Positions 33,001 through 44,816 of a stretch of DNA of 64,000 nt are shown piece after piece; positions within the stretch are counted from its first letter, which is position 1; each line of letters begins with the position of its first letter. Below the pieces are notes generated by a model, which saw only the letters and a program-made list of their open reading frames with translations, searched no databases and was not told where the DNA came from. Made by a program: the position numbers and the translations under genes. The stretch is from NCBI GenBank assembly GCA_027924585.1, contig BSBM01000190.1, forward strand, positions 372,001-436,000, read 5' to 3'. This DNA comes from Larix kaempferi. Taxonomy: Eukaryota; Streptophyta; Pinopsida; Pinales; Pinaceae.

Positions 33001-36000
33001 TGAGGGCCTCGAGAATCTCCTCATCGGTACGGAAATTTTGTGTCATCAAATCGGTTGACAAGGGGGTAGTGGTTGAAGAGATCATATAAATGGTATTAAC
33101 CTCTCCTGAAGGGGAAGAGACCGGGTGGTAGATCTCCTCAATGGTGGGTGGTGCCGTCTCATGATCCAAATTGTTCATCTCATAGAGAGTCGCTCTGTAA
33201 TCCGGGAGATCGGGACAATGATGGGAGTAATGCCCGTAAACACCGCATATGGCACAGGGGTGGTTGGTACGCAGGGATTTGTCTTTAGGATTGGGGGTGG
33301 GGTTTAGTTCGACAACCAGGATGTTTGGGTCGTCGTCGAGCATCTGCATGTGTTTCTATAAGGGTGGTAACTGTGGACACTGATGAGTCGCATGGCCTAA
33401 CTCATCGCACAACGAGGATTTGGGAGGAGCGCGAAACACTGGAGGGTTTTTGACTGTCTTGGGAGGTGGTACAGCAGTGTAAGGTTGTGGCCCTTTGCCC
33501 CCAGTGGGTTTGGGAGTAGGAAGGGGAGTCGTGGAGGACGAAGGGGTAGAGACACCGAGGGGTGGCTGAGTGGTAGTAGCCATGGGTTGCACCGGTTGGA
33601 GGACAACGCTTGGTGTCGACGGGGTAACGGGAGGTGAAAGGTACCAGACGGGTAATCCCAAGGTTAATCCAGGGAGGCTAAGGGTAGCCATAACCGGGGC
33701 GCTTACTACTCCTGATGGAGGGACTAGGAAGGGGATTGTATGGATAGGTGTAACACCAATGTGGCTAGGTACCAGTGGTGGTTTAGGCAACAAGGGTGGT
33801 TGATTGTTAGGTGGTTGGTTATCGTGGGACAAGGTAAATAAGTCAGACACTTCGGGCGTAGATGATGGGGGAGGAATGGATTGGAAGGTGGAGGTCATTG
33901 ACGCGTCTGAGTAAACTCCAGGTCCCGTAGAGGAAACAAATGAGGTGGTGGCATGAGAAACAGGTTGTTCAACCATGGGGAGAACGTTTTCGGGTGCCGC
34001 GGGAGCACTGGGATCATAGTAGGTGAGCTGGTCAACCTTGACCACGCGTCCCTCATGGGGGAACATCATGGTACGAAAAACGGAAGAGGAAACCGCCCGT
34101 AGGGCATACATGTAACTGCGGCCAAGTAAAAGGTTATAATCCAATTGGGCATTGATTACCTTGATGTCGATCAGTACGGTTTTACCACCTAACTGGACGG
34201 GGACATTAGGTAGGAGGTCTTGGGGCTGGGCCGACCGATCGTCGTAGGCGTGTAATGCAGTGGTGGACTGCTGGAGAGTAGGGGATCCCAACTTCTGCCA
34301 TACGAATGTAGACATAACGCATGTGGAGGCACATTCATCGATGATGCATCGATGGATGACAAGATTCCGAACAGAAACAAAAACTTGGAATGCTAAGGAG
34401 GAAGGCAGGCGTGGTTCGGATTGGTCCAAATCAAATGCCATTAAATTCGAATCATGTGGGTCAATCTCCCCAATGGCGGATAGTAGAGTCTTGCGCTGAG
34501 AAGGGCAGTTTTTCAAGACTTCTAATGCAGACATGGCTGCGGGAGATTGGGCTAAGTCATCGACGATGTTGTAGTTTGACACAGCCCGCGCATTGGGGTT
34601 ATTGTTGATACGGCAAAGCAGGAAACGAGGTGCTTTGGGAGCGCCCTCTAGTGGAGGCGGGGGTATGCATAACGCTTGATTAGTGGGATGAGCGTTAGGG
34701 GTTTTCTCAGCAGGAGGGGCTTCAGTGGTGGAGCCATATTGGTTCCGACGAGTCTGGAGGTTGATGTCAGCGGATGAAATCATCAACAAGTGGTGGGTTC
34801 CCGAGTCAAACATGGGTTGATCGGGAGCAGCGTACGTGATCTGTTGTTGGGGTTGCATGTTGGCTTGAGGGGGAGCCAACGGCTGAGTGTTCACTACGCC
34901 TTGGGTTAGTAAGGGGTTTTGCAGAACCAAAGGAGGCTGCTGAGGCTGAGGGGGGTTAGGTGGCGCCTGAGGAGCTGCATGCCCTTGGCGATGGGCATCA
35001 TCAACCCAAAGTTGTCGAGCTCGCTCCAAGTGTGGGCAAGCATGTGTGTAGTGGCCATAGACCTCGCAAATAGAACAAGGATGGTTTGTTCGCATATTGG
35101 GGTTTTTAGCCTGCTTGGGCGGGCGATCAGGGTTTTGGTTAGCAGGGGCTGCATTATTGTTGTCGGGGGGATTAGCCGGCTGACCAGCTTGGTCTACAGG
35201 TTGGTTGTTCCCACGATTACGACCCTTTCCGTGGTTTTGTTGGCCTTGGTTGCGTTGGTTGTTCTGGTTTTGCTGCGGGTTTTGTTGGGCGTAAACTTTC
35301 CCTTGGGCAGTAGGTGGATTTTGAGGTTGTGCAGGTGCAGGAGCAGGCTGCGGGGGATGATATGTAGGTGGAGGTTGCGCAGGTGCAGCAACTTGAGGGG
35401 GTTGCTGATATGGTTGCGGAGCGGGTTGTGGGTTTGCCGCAGGGGCTACCTGTGGTGGGTAATAAGCGGTTTGGGCTTGTGAAAGCGTAGGAGCTAGGGC
35501 AGCTGGCTGGTGGTAGTAGGGCTGAGGTGCGACCGGGGGGGCATAAGCAGGAGTCGCATGACCGAAGCACTGAGGAGGACATAAGGGTCCATGGTGGTGG
35601 TGATGTGTCATGGGAGCATGCGAGTTGGTTGCTCCAGACTGTGAGGTAGCCTGCGAAAGGTCGGGGCCAGGGGTAGGACGTGCTATAGAAAATGGTTGGG
35701 GATGCGAAGAAACATGACCAATGATATCGTCTACAGCATGGGATGCCCCCGGTGCGTCATGCGAGGAGGAATCTCCGCGAGGGGCGTCAGGTATAATGGT
35801 ATAGAGGTAACCCGATTGGGCGTAAATGAGGTCGAACTGTTGGGCCTTAAGGATGGCCTCTTCTTCAGACTGGGGTATTTCTGATGCCACATCCTTAGCA
35901 ATGACAGGGAGAAGGGATTTGAGGAACCAATCTAGGAAGATACGGTCATCTAATTTGATCTTGCATAAGCTACGACGTCGACGCCACTCATGGATGTGGT

Positions 36001-36982
36001 CTGTGATATGGGTAGCCGTGTTTTGTCTACAAGATAATAGGATCTCAATGCCCGCATCATAGCAGACAGGCAACTGGAAGAACTGCAGGAAGGTCGAGGC
36101 AAGGGAAGCAAAGGTGGCATGGGTCCCAAGGGGTTGCTCGATATACCACTTAGCTGCAGAGCCAGTGAAGGTGCGCTGTAAGAGACAGAGGCGAACAGAG
36201 TCGTCTACTATGGAGTTAGAGGAACACCATAGGTGGAAAGACATGATATGGTTTTGTGGGTCCTCACCGGCCTTGCCCTCGAACTTAGGGATGTCAGAGG
36301 GGAGCTTAGTAGGCATATGAGGCCATGCAAGGTCGTGTCGGATAGGGTCATTGGTCAATCTGGCCAGGTTAGGTAGGTTGAGGCTAGCCATGAATGGAAA
36401 ACTGGAAGAAGGATGTGACACAGTAGTGGGTTGGACCAGGTTGGGGCCCATGCCCCCTAGTGGAGGGACAGGATTTGGGATGGTGCCCCCAAGTGGGGGA
36501 ACGGAGGTAGTATAGGAGGGGCCTACACCACCATGGGTAGTGTGAGCCACTGATGGAGTGGGGATAGGTATTCCCGCTGCGAGAATAGGTGCCATAAGGG
36601 GAACGGTAGATGGGGGCCCCATGGAGGGCATACCCAAAACAGGTGTAGTAACTGATGTAGTGGTGGATGTGCCACCAATGGTCCCTATAACAAAAGGAGT
36701 AGACGTCGCACCAGCCATGGGGCTAGTGGGGGCAGTGTAAATAGGGTTCTTAGACTCTTGGTCAGAATCGGAGGTAAAGTAAGGGGCGTCAATATCTGGT
36801 GACGGGGTCCTATGTCGCTGACGAGTGGAGTCAAGTGACAAGGCTCTAGATCTGTGATGAGTGGTATCAAGGGATGATGATCTGAATCTATGACGGGTGG
36901 TGTCAAGTGAACCGTGCTGTGGGGGCTCGCCCCTGAGGCATCGAGAATGTCTCAGGGACTTAATGGTGACAGATGGTGTCAA
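30032..36982 (-). pseudogene. D polyprotein: Gag, protease, RT, RNase H, integrase
   Basis: One frame across about 6.9 kb, closed five times: 33354-33356, 32979-32981, 32117-32119, 32015-32017 and 30545-30547. The N-terminus has LDTTxHRxR repeats. The Gag core lies at about 36300-35780. Zinc knuckle CSICEVYGHYTHAC is near 35080. The protease lies around 34340 (DECAST, where B has DEGAST) and 34110 (LLLGRSYM). Knuckle 2 has lost its first Cys (SSLCDELGH). Knuckle 3 is CAICGVYGHYSHHC. RT has SFMDGFSGYNQI but VYLND where Tat elements have a YxDD box. RNase H follows (VVADSNAMVYLL). Integrase has HSGACGGHF with CHNC, WAIDFMEC, VSDHGSHF and GNGQVEAIKK. The upstream end has no ATG, as in B. It is a dead copy of an autonomous element. 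Confidence 0.88.
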
Positions 36983-37309
36983 ATCTCTATGGGTTGAGGT
37001 GAGTAGAAAAACAACTAAAAAATCCTAATGCAACCGAGTGTGCAGAAGGAGAGCTCAAAAACAAGGCACTCAGGCTAACAACCAACTCAAAACACCTACT
37101 GTAACAGCTGTGCTACAATAAGTGGAGTATCGACAAAGATGGTCAGAATACCAACAAGCAGCAAGTTTCCTAAAAACAAAATATGGTGGACTCACTAGAC
37201 CAAAGGGAGGTAAGGGAGCATGCAAGCACCTAACTAAAAGTATTATGACTCAACTAGACATATCCTCTGCAAGGTGATGAAATCCAAGTTAGACAATATG
37301 AATAGGAAA

Positions 37310-37625
37310 GCCAAGTGGCTATGATATCCCCCTACCGGGAGGGACACCGGGTAGTCAATCCTAGAAGAATGGAAACTAAGATACCCCGTTCATGACACGT
37401 CCAGAAAGGTGAATCTTCCGTTTGGTCCTTTAACCGCAATACCCCTATACAGGGATATCCCGAGAACTGCGAAAGGTAGCCCTTCGGTTACTGAATGGAG
37501 TGCGGTTTTCCACTCAGGCCTCCGGAACCAGTCTCCCGACTTCAACCCTCCTAAGGGAGAGGCCCTCTGATAAACTGGTCGTGATCGTGCCAAAAAGTAC
37601 TAGGGGATTTTGGTTCCCTATTTGG
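37310..37625 (-). promoter_or_regulatory. Conserved structured leader segment before D gag
   Basis: Counterpart of B 3690-4035, on the minus strand. On that strand the stem reads atatccc...ggggtat, still pairable in RNA. Function unknown. Confidence 0.5.
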
Positions 37626-38059
37626 ACAACAACTATGTCTCAAGTGTAAGTAATCGAGGGGTGTTATTGGAAGCCTATCCCCCCGATCCTACCTAACTAC
37701 AAAGATTCTTTTGTGTTCCCCAAGTGGGGTTAGAATATTGGTTGAGTTAGGTACTTTTTAAGGATCACTTGAATTATGTGACAGAGTGTGTGCTCGTGAG
37801 GTGATGAACCCAAAATAGAAGTGCCACAAGGGGGGCAACTTCTAACTATCAATAATACTGAATTTGAAACTTTAACTTGCAAAATTTTTTGAATTAAAAA
37901 TGCGAAAATTTTAAAAAGATTCTTTCAAGGGAACAGAAATTATGTTGTAGAAAAGGCTGTAGGGAAGTGGGGCTGCAGGTAGGACAGATGGCTGTTCAGA
38001 TGCAGAAAATATTGCAGCAAAAGGGGCTGGGCTCAAATTAGGGAAAAAATGCAGAAATC

Positions 38060-38450
38060 AGACCGTGGGTCTGTGGCGAATCAGAACAGGCGGACCGTGG
38101 GTTTAAGGGAAACAGACGCGAACAGGTCGCGGCTATTGGGCCGACAGAGGCAGTCAGGATGCAGGAAACAGAGAAAAAGACGCAGTCGGGTCACCGGAAA
38201 AAGGCTGACAGACGCAGTCGGGACGCCGGAAAGGGGCCGAAAGACGCAGTTGGGACGCGGGAAAATGGCCGATAGGTGCAGTCAGATCGCGGCAAACAGG
38301 CTGATTAGCCATGGTCGGATTGCAGGTAACAGACTTGAATCCGCCAGCAGGGCGTCGAAAACAGTCTGAGAGCCACGGTCGGGTCGCAGGTAAAGGCCTG
38401 AAAGACGTGGTCGGGATGCGACTGCAGAGGGAAAAGACGTAGTGTACGGC
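38060..38450 (-). repeat. GC-rich degenerate repeats in D leader
   Basis: Irregular units with acagacgcagtcgggacgcc and gaccgtgggt on the + strand, at roughly 30-40 base spacing. They occupy the position of the 33-bp repeats in B. Frames open through them are side effects of the repeats. Confidence 0.7.
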
Positions 38451-38510
38451 GGCCGAAAGGGACAGCCGAAAGGAAATTTTTTTTAAACTGAAACCAGAAA
38501 TTCAAATCTA

Positions 38511-38522
38511 GGGGAGTCGCCA
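38511..38522 (-). other. D primer-binding site
   Basis: The complement reads tggcgactcccc, 4 bases from the 5' LTR. Same class as in B. Confidence 0.75.
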
Positions 38523-38526
38523 AAAC

Positions 38527-39257
38527 TGTAGCTAGGGTTTTACCCCTAGCTTGTGCAAATGAGCACCTACTAAGGAGAATGGACTCCTTAGTAGAATTTC
38601 AGTAAATGGAAATTATTATGATAAAACAGAAATGTAAAACTACTCTAAAACATGTGCATGAAACATAAACAACAAATTTAAATAATGGTTTTTGTATTAA
38701 TATTACCTCCAATGTGAAGGTTGGTGAAGCTCATGCAATGTCCAAGAGGGTTGCTCCAAGCTCCAATGTGCTCCTTCTCTTTCTCCAATGGTGGAAATGG
38801 GCCAAAAGGGGCTCTCAAGGTGAAAGTGGCTCAATGGTGAGCTAGGGTTTCAAGAGAGATTTTGGCAGAGCAAGGGTGCTTATGATTGTGGATGTGAAAT
38901 AAGGGATCTCCATCACCTATTTATAGTTTTTTGGTAATGGAGTGCTGACCCATGGTTTTGGGAACCATATGGTTTAGGGCAGCTGTATAGGGTTTTTTCC
39001 TCCTTTTCCTCATTATTTTATATATTTTTTATTCCCTTTTTAGGGGGTTTTTGCTATTTTTAGAGGAATTTTGGATATTTTTGGAGGGAAAAAGGGGTTT
39101 TTTAACCTTTTTGAGGCTTTTTTGATGGTTTTGTGGCCTTTTGGAGGCTTTTTTATTGGGATTTTTATGGTTTTTAAGGGAAATATGGTAGGAAAATGGA
39201 AAAAATGAGCCATGTAATGTGGTAGATGAGGTAGTGAACACTTTTTGGGTGTTAACA
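38527..39257 (-). repeat. D 5' LTR with TATA box
   Basis: 731 bp. The complement of 38917-38928 reads actataaatagg, a good TATA box on D's strand. The inner end is ...ctagctaca. Confidence 0.9.
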
Positions 39258-39262
39258 ATTAT

Positions 39263-39480
39263 ATGTCCTCCAAAGCAAAACCTCGAAAGAGCATTTTCCA
39301 TATATCCCAGGGCCAGTATTACATGCCATAGGAAAAACCTCAAAAGACTATCTACAAACCTCCTAGGGATGGATTATATGCTTATCTGCACAACCTGTCC
39401 ATGACCACAAAGTATCATCCTGATACTCATGATCATCGTTCATGAAGCACAACCTAGATGCACATCACACATCACTTACA
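39263..39480 (-). repeat. E 3' non-coding repeats, resumed after D
   Basis: Last units of the array seen at 16290-16801 (aaaacctcgaaagagcat, tacatgccatagg), followed by a palindrome agtatc-atcct-gatact at 39411-39427. Confidence 0.65.
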
Positions 39481-39485
39481 TCTAT

Positions 39486-39860
39486 GCCATGGGAGAACAC
39501 ATCTACAACCATGCGAGAATGGCACAACACTTATATTGAAGCCATGGGAGAACACATCTACAACCATGCTCAAATGGCCTAGCACTTATATCGCAGCCAT
39601 GGGAGAACACATCTACAACCATGCTCGAATGGCCCCAACACTTATATCGTAGCCATGGGAGAACACATCTACAACCATGCTCGAATGGCCCCAGCACTTA
39701 TATCGCAGCCATGGGAGAACACATCTACAACCATGCTCGAATGGCCCTGGAAATTACATCACGACCATGGGAGAACACATCTGCCACCATGTCAGAAAAT
39801 CCCAACAATTACATCGCGACCATGGGAGAACACATCTACAACCATGTCCGAAAATCTCAT
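39486..39860 (-). repeat. 56-bp tandem repeat in E
   Basis: Seven units with gccatgggagaacacatcta or gaccatggg at 39486, 39541, 39596, 39652, 39708, 39762 and 39818 (steps 54-56). Each unit has catgg and ccatg 16 bases apart. Not present in C. Confidence 0.88.
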
Positions 39861-39899
39861 GTGCATCTGTGTCTTTGAAACTCATCACACATAATCCAA

Positions 39900-40560
39900 C
39901 TGATATGTAATGTATCCACCTGATACATGTCATCACATATGATCATCCTGAACATCATCATTGCATCGTCCCGATGCATGTCACCTGGAGCAACATATTG
40001 AAGCTCGTCATCCATGATCATCCTGATCATATAATGCATCCACCTGATGCATACCAAGTATATACCTGATACATATCATCATACATGATCCACCTGATCA
40101 TACAATGTATCCACCTGATACATACATGGATACATGATCCACCTGATCATACAATGTATCCACCTGATATATATCAACATACATGATATACCTAATCATA
40201 CAATGTATCCACCTGATACATATACAAATACATGATCCACCTGATCATACAATGTATCCACCTGATATATATCAACATACATGATCTACCTGATCATACA
40301 ATGTATCCACCTGATACATATACAAATACATGATCCACTTGATCATACCTGATACATATCAACATACATGATCTACCTGATCATACAATGTATCCACCTG
40401 ATACATCTACAGATACATACACATGATCCAACTGATCATATCCAACATCCAACATGATACATACATACATATAAATGATCCAACTGATCATATCCAGCAT
40501 CCAACATGATGCATACATAGAGCAGTAACTGGAGCATCATCTTGATGCTCATAATCCAGT
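39900..40560 (-). repeat. ATC-loop-GAT hairpin array in E
   Basis: Stems differ around a near-constant cacct loop: tgcatc/gatgca (40035-40051), atgatc/gatcat (40085-40101), tgtatc/gataca (40106-40122) and gagcatc-atctt-gatgctc (40532-40550). Units of about 40-75 bp also repeat in tandem. Confidence 0.78.
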
Positions 40561-40656
40561 GCTTACATCCATAGCCATGGAAGGATCCTCCTCTCACCAT
40601 GCTTGGAATGGATTCAACAAATGTGTCCATCACTTCTTCCTCGAAGTGTCATCAAT

Positions 40657-41486
40657 CTAAAGAACACCAAGCCTCTCTCTAAAGTACTCGAACTTCACTC
40701 TGGCTAGTGGCTTCGTCAGTACATCTGCAATCTGCTCATCCGTCGCAACATATAGGAGCTTCACTACTCCTCTATGCACCATATCCCTGATATAGTGATA
40801 TTTGATCTCAATGTGTTTCGACCTATCGTGGAACACCGGATTCTCAGACAGCTTTACACAACTCTGGTTGTCACAAAAGATACCAGTAGCCTCCAGCGAG
40901 AGATCAAATAACTCAGACAGTAGCTTCCAGAGCCATACTGCCTCACAACTAGCCGAACAAGCTGCAATATACTCTGCTTTGACTATACTCAGTGCTACGC
41001 AGGACTGCTTCCTGCTAAACCAGGAGATCACACCTGATCCCATATTGAAGCAGCACCCATATGTACTCTTCCTATCTGCAGCACTACCTACCCAATCTGA
41101 ATCAACATAACCCTGTAGGTTAAAATTTTGATTCACATAATACTTGAACCCATAATTAATCCCTTCTTTCTGGGAGAAGCCACGAGCTACAAATCTTGCT
41201 TTATATTTCTCCATGCTACCATCTGTAGCATGCTTGATCTTATAGATCCATTTGGAAGTCACAACAGACTTCCCTTCAGGTCTGGGACTACATCCCAAAC
41301 ATCATTCTTCATGATCGACTGGTACTCCTCGATCATGGCATTCTTCCCGAATCCTGGGAACTTCAATATATTCAATATCTTCAATAGATAACTTTGTTGT
41401 TGAAACAAATGTTGTAGTCCTTCTTTTGTAGGTGCTCGTATACGATCTTTCCTACAAAAAAAGTTAAATTTCATGATTAGAAACAT
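40657..41486 (-). pseudogene. E fused RT start and RNase H (Copia)
   Basis: MIEEYQSIMKNDVWDVVP, a frame change near 41280, then GKSVVTSKWIYKIKHA and KARFVARGFSQKEGINY are the beginning of Copia RT. The next residues are YYVNQNFNLQGYVDSDWVGS, which belong to RNase H. The catalytic half of RT is therefore deleted. The RNase H part is open to its end (REYFRERLGVL-like, STOP near 40657). In C the same RNase H is preceded by different leftovers of RT. Confidence 0.82.
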
Positions 41487-44198
41487 CTCATAGTTTTCAG
41501 AACAAATTCTTACACATAAAGAAATATGTCATATAGTCATGCAATTATATTAGCCAATGCTTCAATACAACATTTATTCATATCCCGTAACTTTCTAGAT
41601 GCCTTCCAATCTCTACCAAAACATTGTTAAGAGTGTGCACAACTTCCAACATGTCAGCAAAGAGGTTTCATTCTAGATAAGTAGCAATGGAATTTTGTAC
41701 AGTGCCATAGGCCACTTACCCATGTATATTAGTAGTATATTGTTCATTAATGCAATTATTCTAATATGCATAATACACAACCTAAGTCTAGGAACATAAG
41801 CATATACATCATTGAACAACATTATTTAAACAAACAAATATGTAAGAAATTACAATTCAAATACTTATCTTTGTTTGGTTGTTGGGTGGACTCCCTCTGA
41901 ATCTTTGCAACTCCATTTTGATGTGGATTGTGAGAAGTGGTAGACTCTCTCTGAATATCTGCATCCTTGCAAAAACTACTGGAGTGCGCTCCCTCTTGAT
42001 CTTTGCTTCCTAGATTACCTGTCCTTGAACTTATATCCATCCTCGATCACTATGCATGCTTACAAGTATCATTATTGTGATATCCTCGACATCTCATACA
42101 TAATCATACATTTATTAGTATATTCTCAATACTATCAAAACACAATAATCTCAAGAATGTATAGTCATGATCATTTCAAACATAAATAATAAGCATTAGT
42201 ATTCAAGGACTCTTATGGTTAGTCATATCATAAATTAAAGTAAGAAACATAATATGCCTAAACCCGTGATTACTCAAACCTATACTTTCATGAATCTTCT
42301 GGTTAGTCATATCATCAATCAAGATAAGAGACATAATATGCATAAACCCTTGATTACTTACATTTCTAACTTTATGAATAAACATAACCAATCATACTTA
42401 TATAAGGGATCCTAACACAAGGTAATATTCTAACTTGATATAGGAAAAACATACCTGGATTACTATGTTAGCTAGTTATGTCTAACATACCCGCATGATG
42501 TCTTCTGGTTCTCTTCAATGGCTTGTGCTAGTAACCTGCATGTCTCATAAGTTAACCATTGTAGAACTAAGTTATACATACCTCGTAAGTAGATCTTCTA
42601 TGTGATCCATGACAATGGATGAATCTTTGTCTTCATGTCACCATGATCATATGTTCTTGAAGTAGAACATGATTTGTCTTTCTTGGTGTACCTTTCATAT
42701 TAGCGAACAACATAAACCTCATACAACATCACAATGCATTAGTACAATTATAAGTGTCAAAACCTTAATCAATGAATATCTTCTATCATGTATTCATAAT
42801 TTTATTAAGGTGATACGACAAGTCTAGTAATTAATCAAGATTGTACTAACCGTAAAGATATGAAGACAAACATATCATAAAATTAACCATGAACATAATT
42901 CGAAACATACCTGTAAGTCATACCTGTCGATATTGCTTGTAATATTCTTATGTAAGGCCTTAGCCTTATCTCCCTCTGAAATAGGAACTTCTTCACTTAT
43001 GCAGGTGACCAATCCATTCTCTTCTAGGATTAACCCAATCCACTTGATTTGCAGGAACTGGATCTGGAGTTGGATAAGGGTTTGTCAAAGAAAACCTAAA
43101 AATTCAAACTTTGAATTTCAAACTTCTAAAAGGATAGAAAGATGTGCCTTGATGAGATGATCAAGCCGATATACTCAGAATTTGAAAACTGCAAAGTTTC
43201 ACCCCTCAAAATTGCCTTTGAAACTTCCGGATCTTCTGGACAGGATCCCGAACTAGGGTTTGATAAATCCCACCCTTCTTCCCAATCCAAAGGTTTGATC
43301 CAAATCTCTAAGCTTCTATTTTTTTGAGGAGCTTCCAGCCGTGGTCACAGATTTCAAAAATTCCCATTTTTGTAGAAGCCCTAATTTTTCACTTTTCTGA
43401 TCAAAGTCTCGAACTAGGGTTTGATCAAGCCCAGCCTTCTGCCCAACCAAAAAATCTGATCTTGGTCTCTAAATTTTTATTTTGATGAGTATCATTCAGC
43501 CGTGGTCTCCGATTACAAAAATTCCACCTTTCTCCGAAACCTTAATTCCCGGAGCCATGAATGAAGGTGCTCAAAATCCAATTCCATTTTGACAAAAATA
43601 TGCACCTGATTGTTTCTGGTGTAACTCCAAAATTACAAATCCACAGGGTCTGAAACTTCTACCTTTGGTATCCCAACCTGTCATATTTCCAACCCCACAG
43701 GTTTGGCCTTAATAGGATTCTTTGAGAGAGAGTTATGCCAAGTGTCACAACGTGACTTGTTTATGGGATAAAATAGGAGAGCAAACTGGTACGATGTGCC
43801 ACATGTCACTGGTTTAGTTTCGGCCTCTAAAAATGTTACCTGAGAAAGTACAGTCTGTGCACTACCTGTTGCTGTTTACGAAATTTCATTTGGAGCTTCC
43901 TAGCCCAATTTATGACCTTTTTTCCTAGGTCACTTGTTTATGACTCAGATTTGGAAGAGGCAGAAACCCTAGATTGTACAGATCATGAAACACAAAGTAC
44001 AACGAATTAGAAGTTTTCCTTCGGACACAAAGTACATGGGGATCTGGTCTTTGACTTGTAAAAGTTTCAGATCTGAAAACTTTGCCAAAATGTATTTATA
44101 GCGAAAGTGCTACGATGACTGGTTTTTGCTATATCAAGCCCTAGCATCGTAAGTGCAACAAGTGTCATACATGCCATACCATGCCTTCTTTCAGGCTA
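41487..44198 (-). other. E 5' internal non-coding region
   Basis: About 2.7 kb matching C 22926-26036 along most of its length, with no readable gag, protease or integrase. A short peptide NPHQNGVA near 41920 recalls integrase but is too short to call. Confidence 0.6.
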
Positions 44199-44210
44199 GC
44201 TTTGATACCA
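44199..44210 (-). other. E primer-binding site
   Basis: The complement reads tggtatcaaagc, one base off the initiator-Met-tRNA site, directly against the 5' LTR. Confidence 0.8.
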
Positions 44211-44811
44211 TGTTAATTTTTCATAATTTACTTCAATATGATCTAGGATATTAACTGAGAGAACAACATGTACATCATATCTACAGCATATCAATCATGG
44301 ACACAATAATGCAATCACACAAGAGACACAGAGTTTACTTGGGGAAAACCATAAAGGTGAAAAACCCCAATAACTTCCTTAGAGATAGATAGAGCAATGA
44401 TACAGCCCAAGAATAAGAGATATACATCTCCTAGCAGTAGCTTCTCCTCCTCCACAAGTGCGCCACTCTCCAAAGAGTGTGTGTGAGAATAGAATGATCA
44501 AATAGAGTGCCTCCCGCACTCTATTTATACTTGACTTGACTTGCCTAATAACCTTTACTAGGTCGGCCTTAACTTAACCACATAACATAAAGCTGACTGG
44601 GCCGACCCCCAATAGGGTGGTCTAATAACCCTTTGATCCACATGACTTATATAGGGCTGACCCAAACAAGGTGGTCTAATAACCCATCAAGTATAAGTTA
44701 CGACACTTACAATATAAATGATGACACTTCCATATAGAGGAATAATACCATCTCTATAGGAGTACAATATACATATATGAAATACATTCTGAAGTTACAT
44801 ATAAATCAACA
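44211..44811 (-). repeat. E 5' LTR
   Basis: 601 bp, TGTTA...CAACA. It has a TATA box (complement of 44522-44529) and the gagtgc/gcactc hairpin beside it. Confidence 0.9.
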
Positions 44812-44816
44812 TTTTA

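Larger units (their letters stand above)
16807..39257 (-). mobile_element. Tat-type Ty3/Gypsy element D with an antisense gene
   Basis: The 5' LTR is 38527-39257 and the 3' LTR 16807-17555, with a 5-bp duplication attat (16802-16806 and 39258-39262). Copia C (19569-26653) is inserted in its 3' part. Its own length is about 15.4 kb. The order on its strand is: primer site, GC-rich leader, gag-protease-RT-RNase H-integrase in one frame, archaeal-type RNase H, antisense PMD-like gene, repeats, hairpin array, purine tract. A second RNase H of this type is the hallmark of the Tat lineage. Five in-frame stops mean this copy is dead, but the layout shows the autonomous form. Confidence 0.92.
496..44811 (-). 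mobile_element. Copia element E, host of two later insertions
   Basis: Minus-strand Ty1/Copia element. Its 5' LTR is 44211-44811. Its 3' LTR is 496-1118 plus 15989-16059, split by chromovirus A. Flanks are tttca on the left and tttta on the right, a probable 5-bp target duplication with one change. Element D interrupts its 3' non-coding repeats at 16806/39258. E's own sequence is about 7 kb. It keeps a Met-tRNA-type primer site, one fused RT/RNase H fragment and tandem arrays. No gag, protease or integrase is readable, so it is non-autonomous. Confidence 0.88.

Noticed and set aside
39486-40560. CRISPR-like array
   Set aside because: Units are contiguous, with no unique spacers, in a plant retrotransposon.
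41822-42040. Integrase remnant (NPHQNGVA)
   Set aside because: Only eight residues match and nothing around them does.
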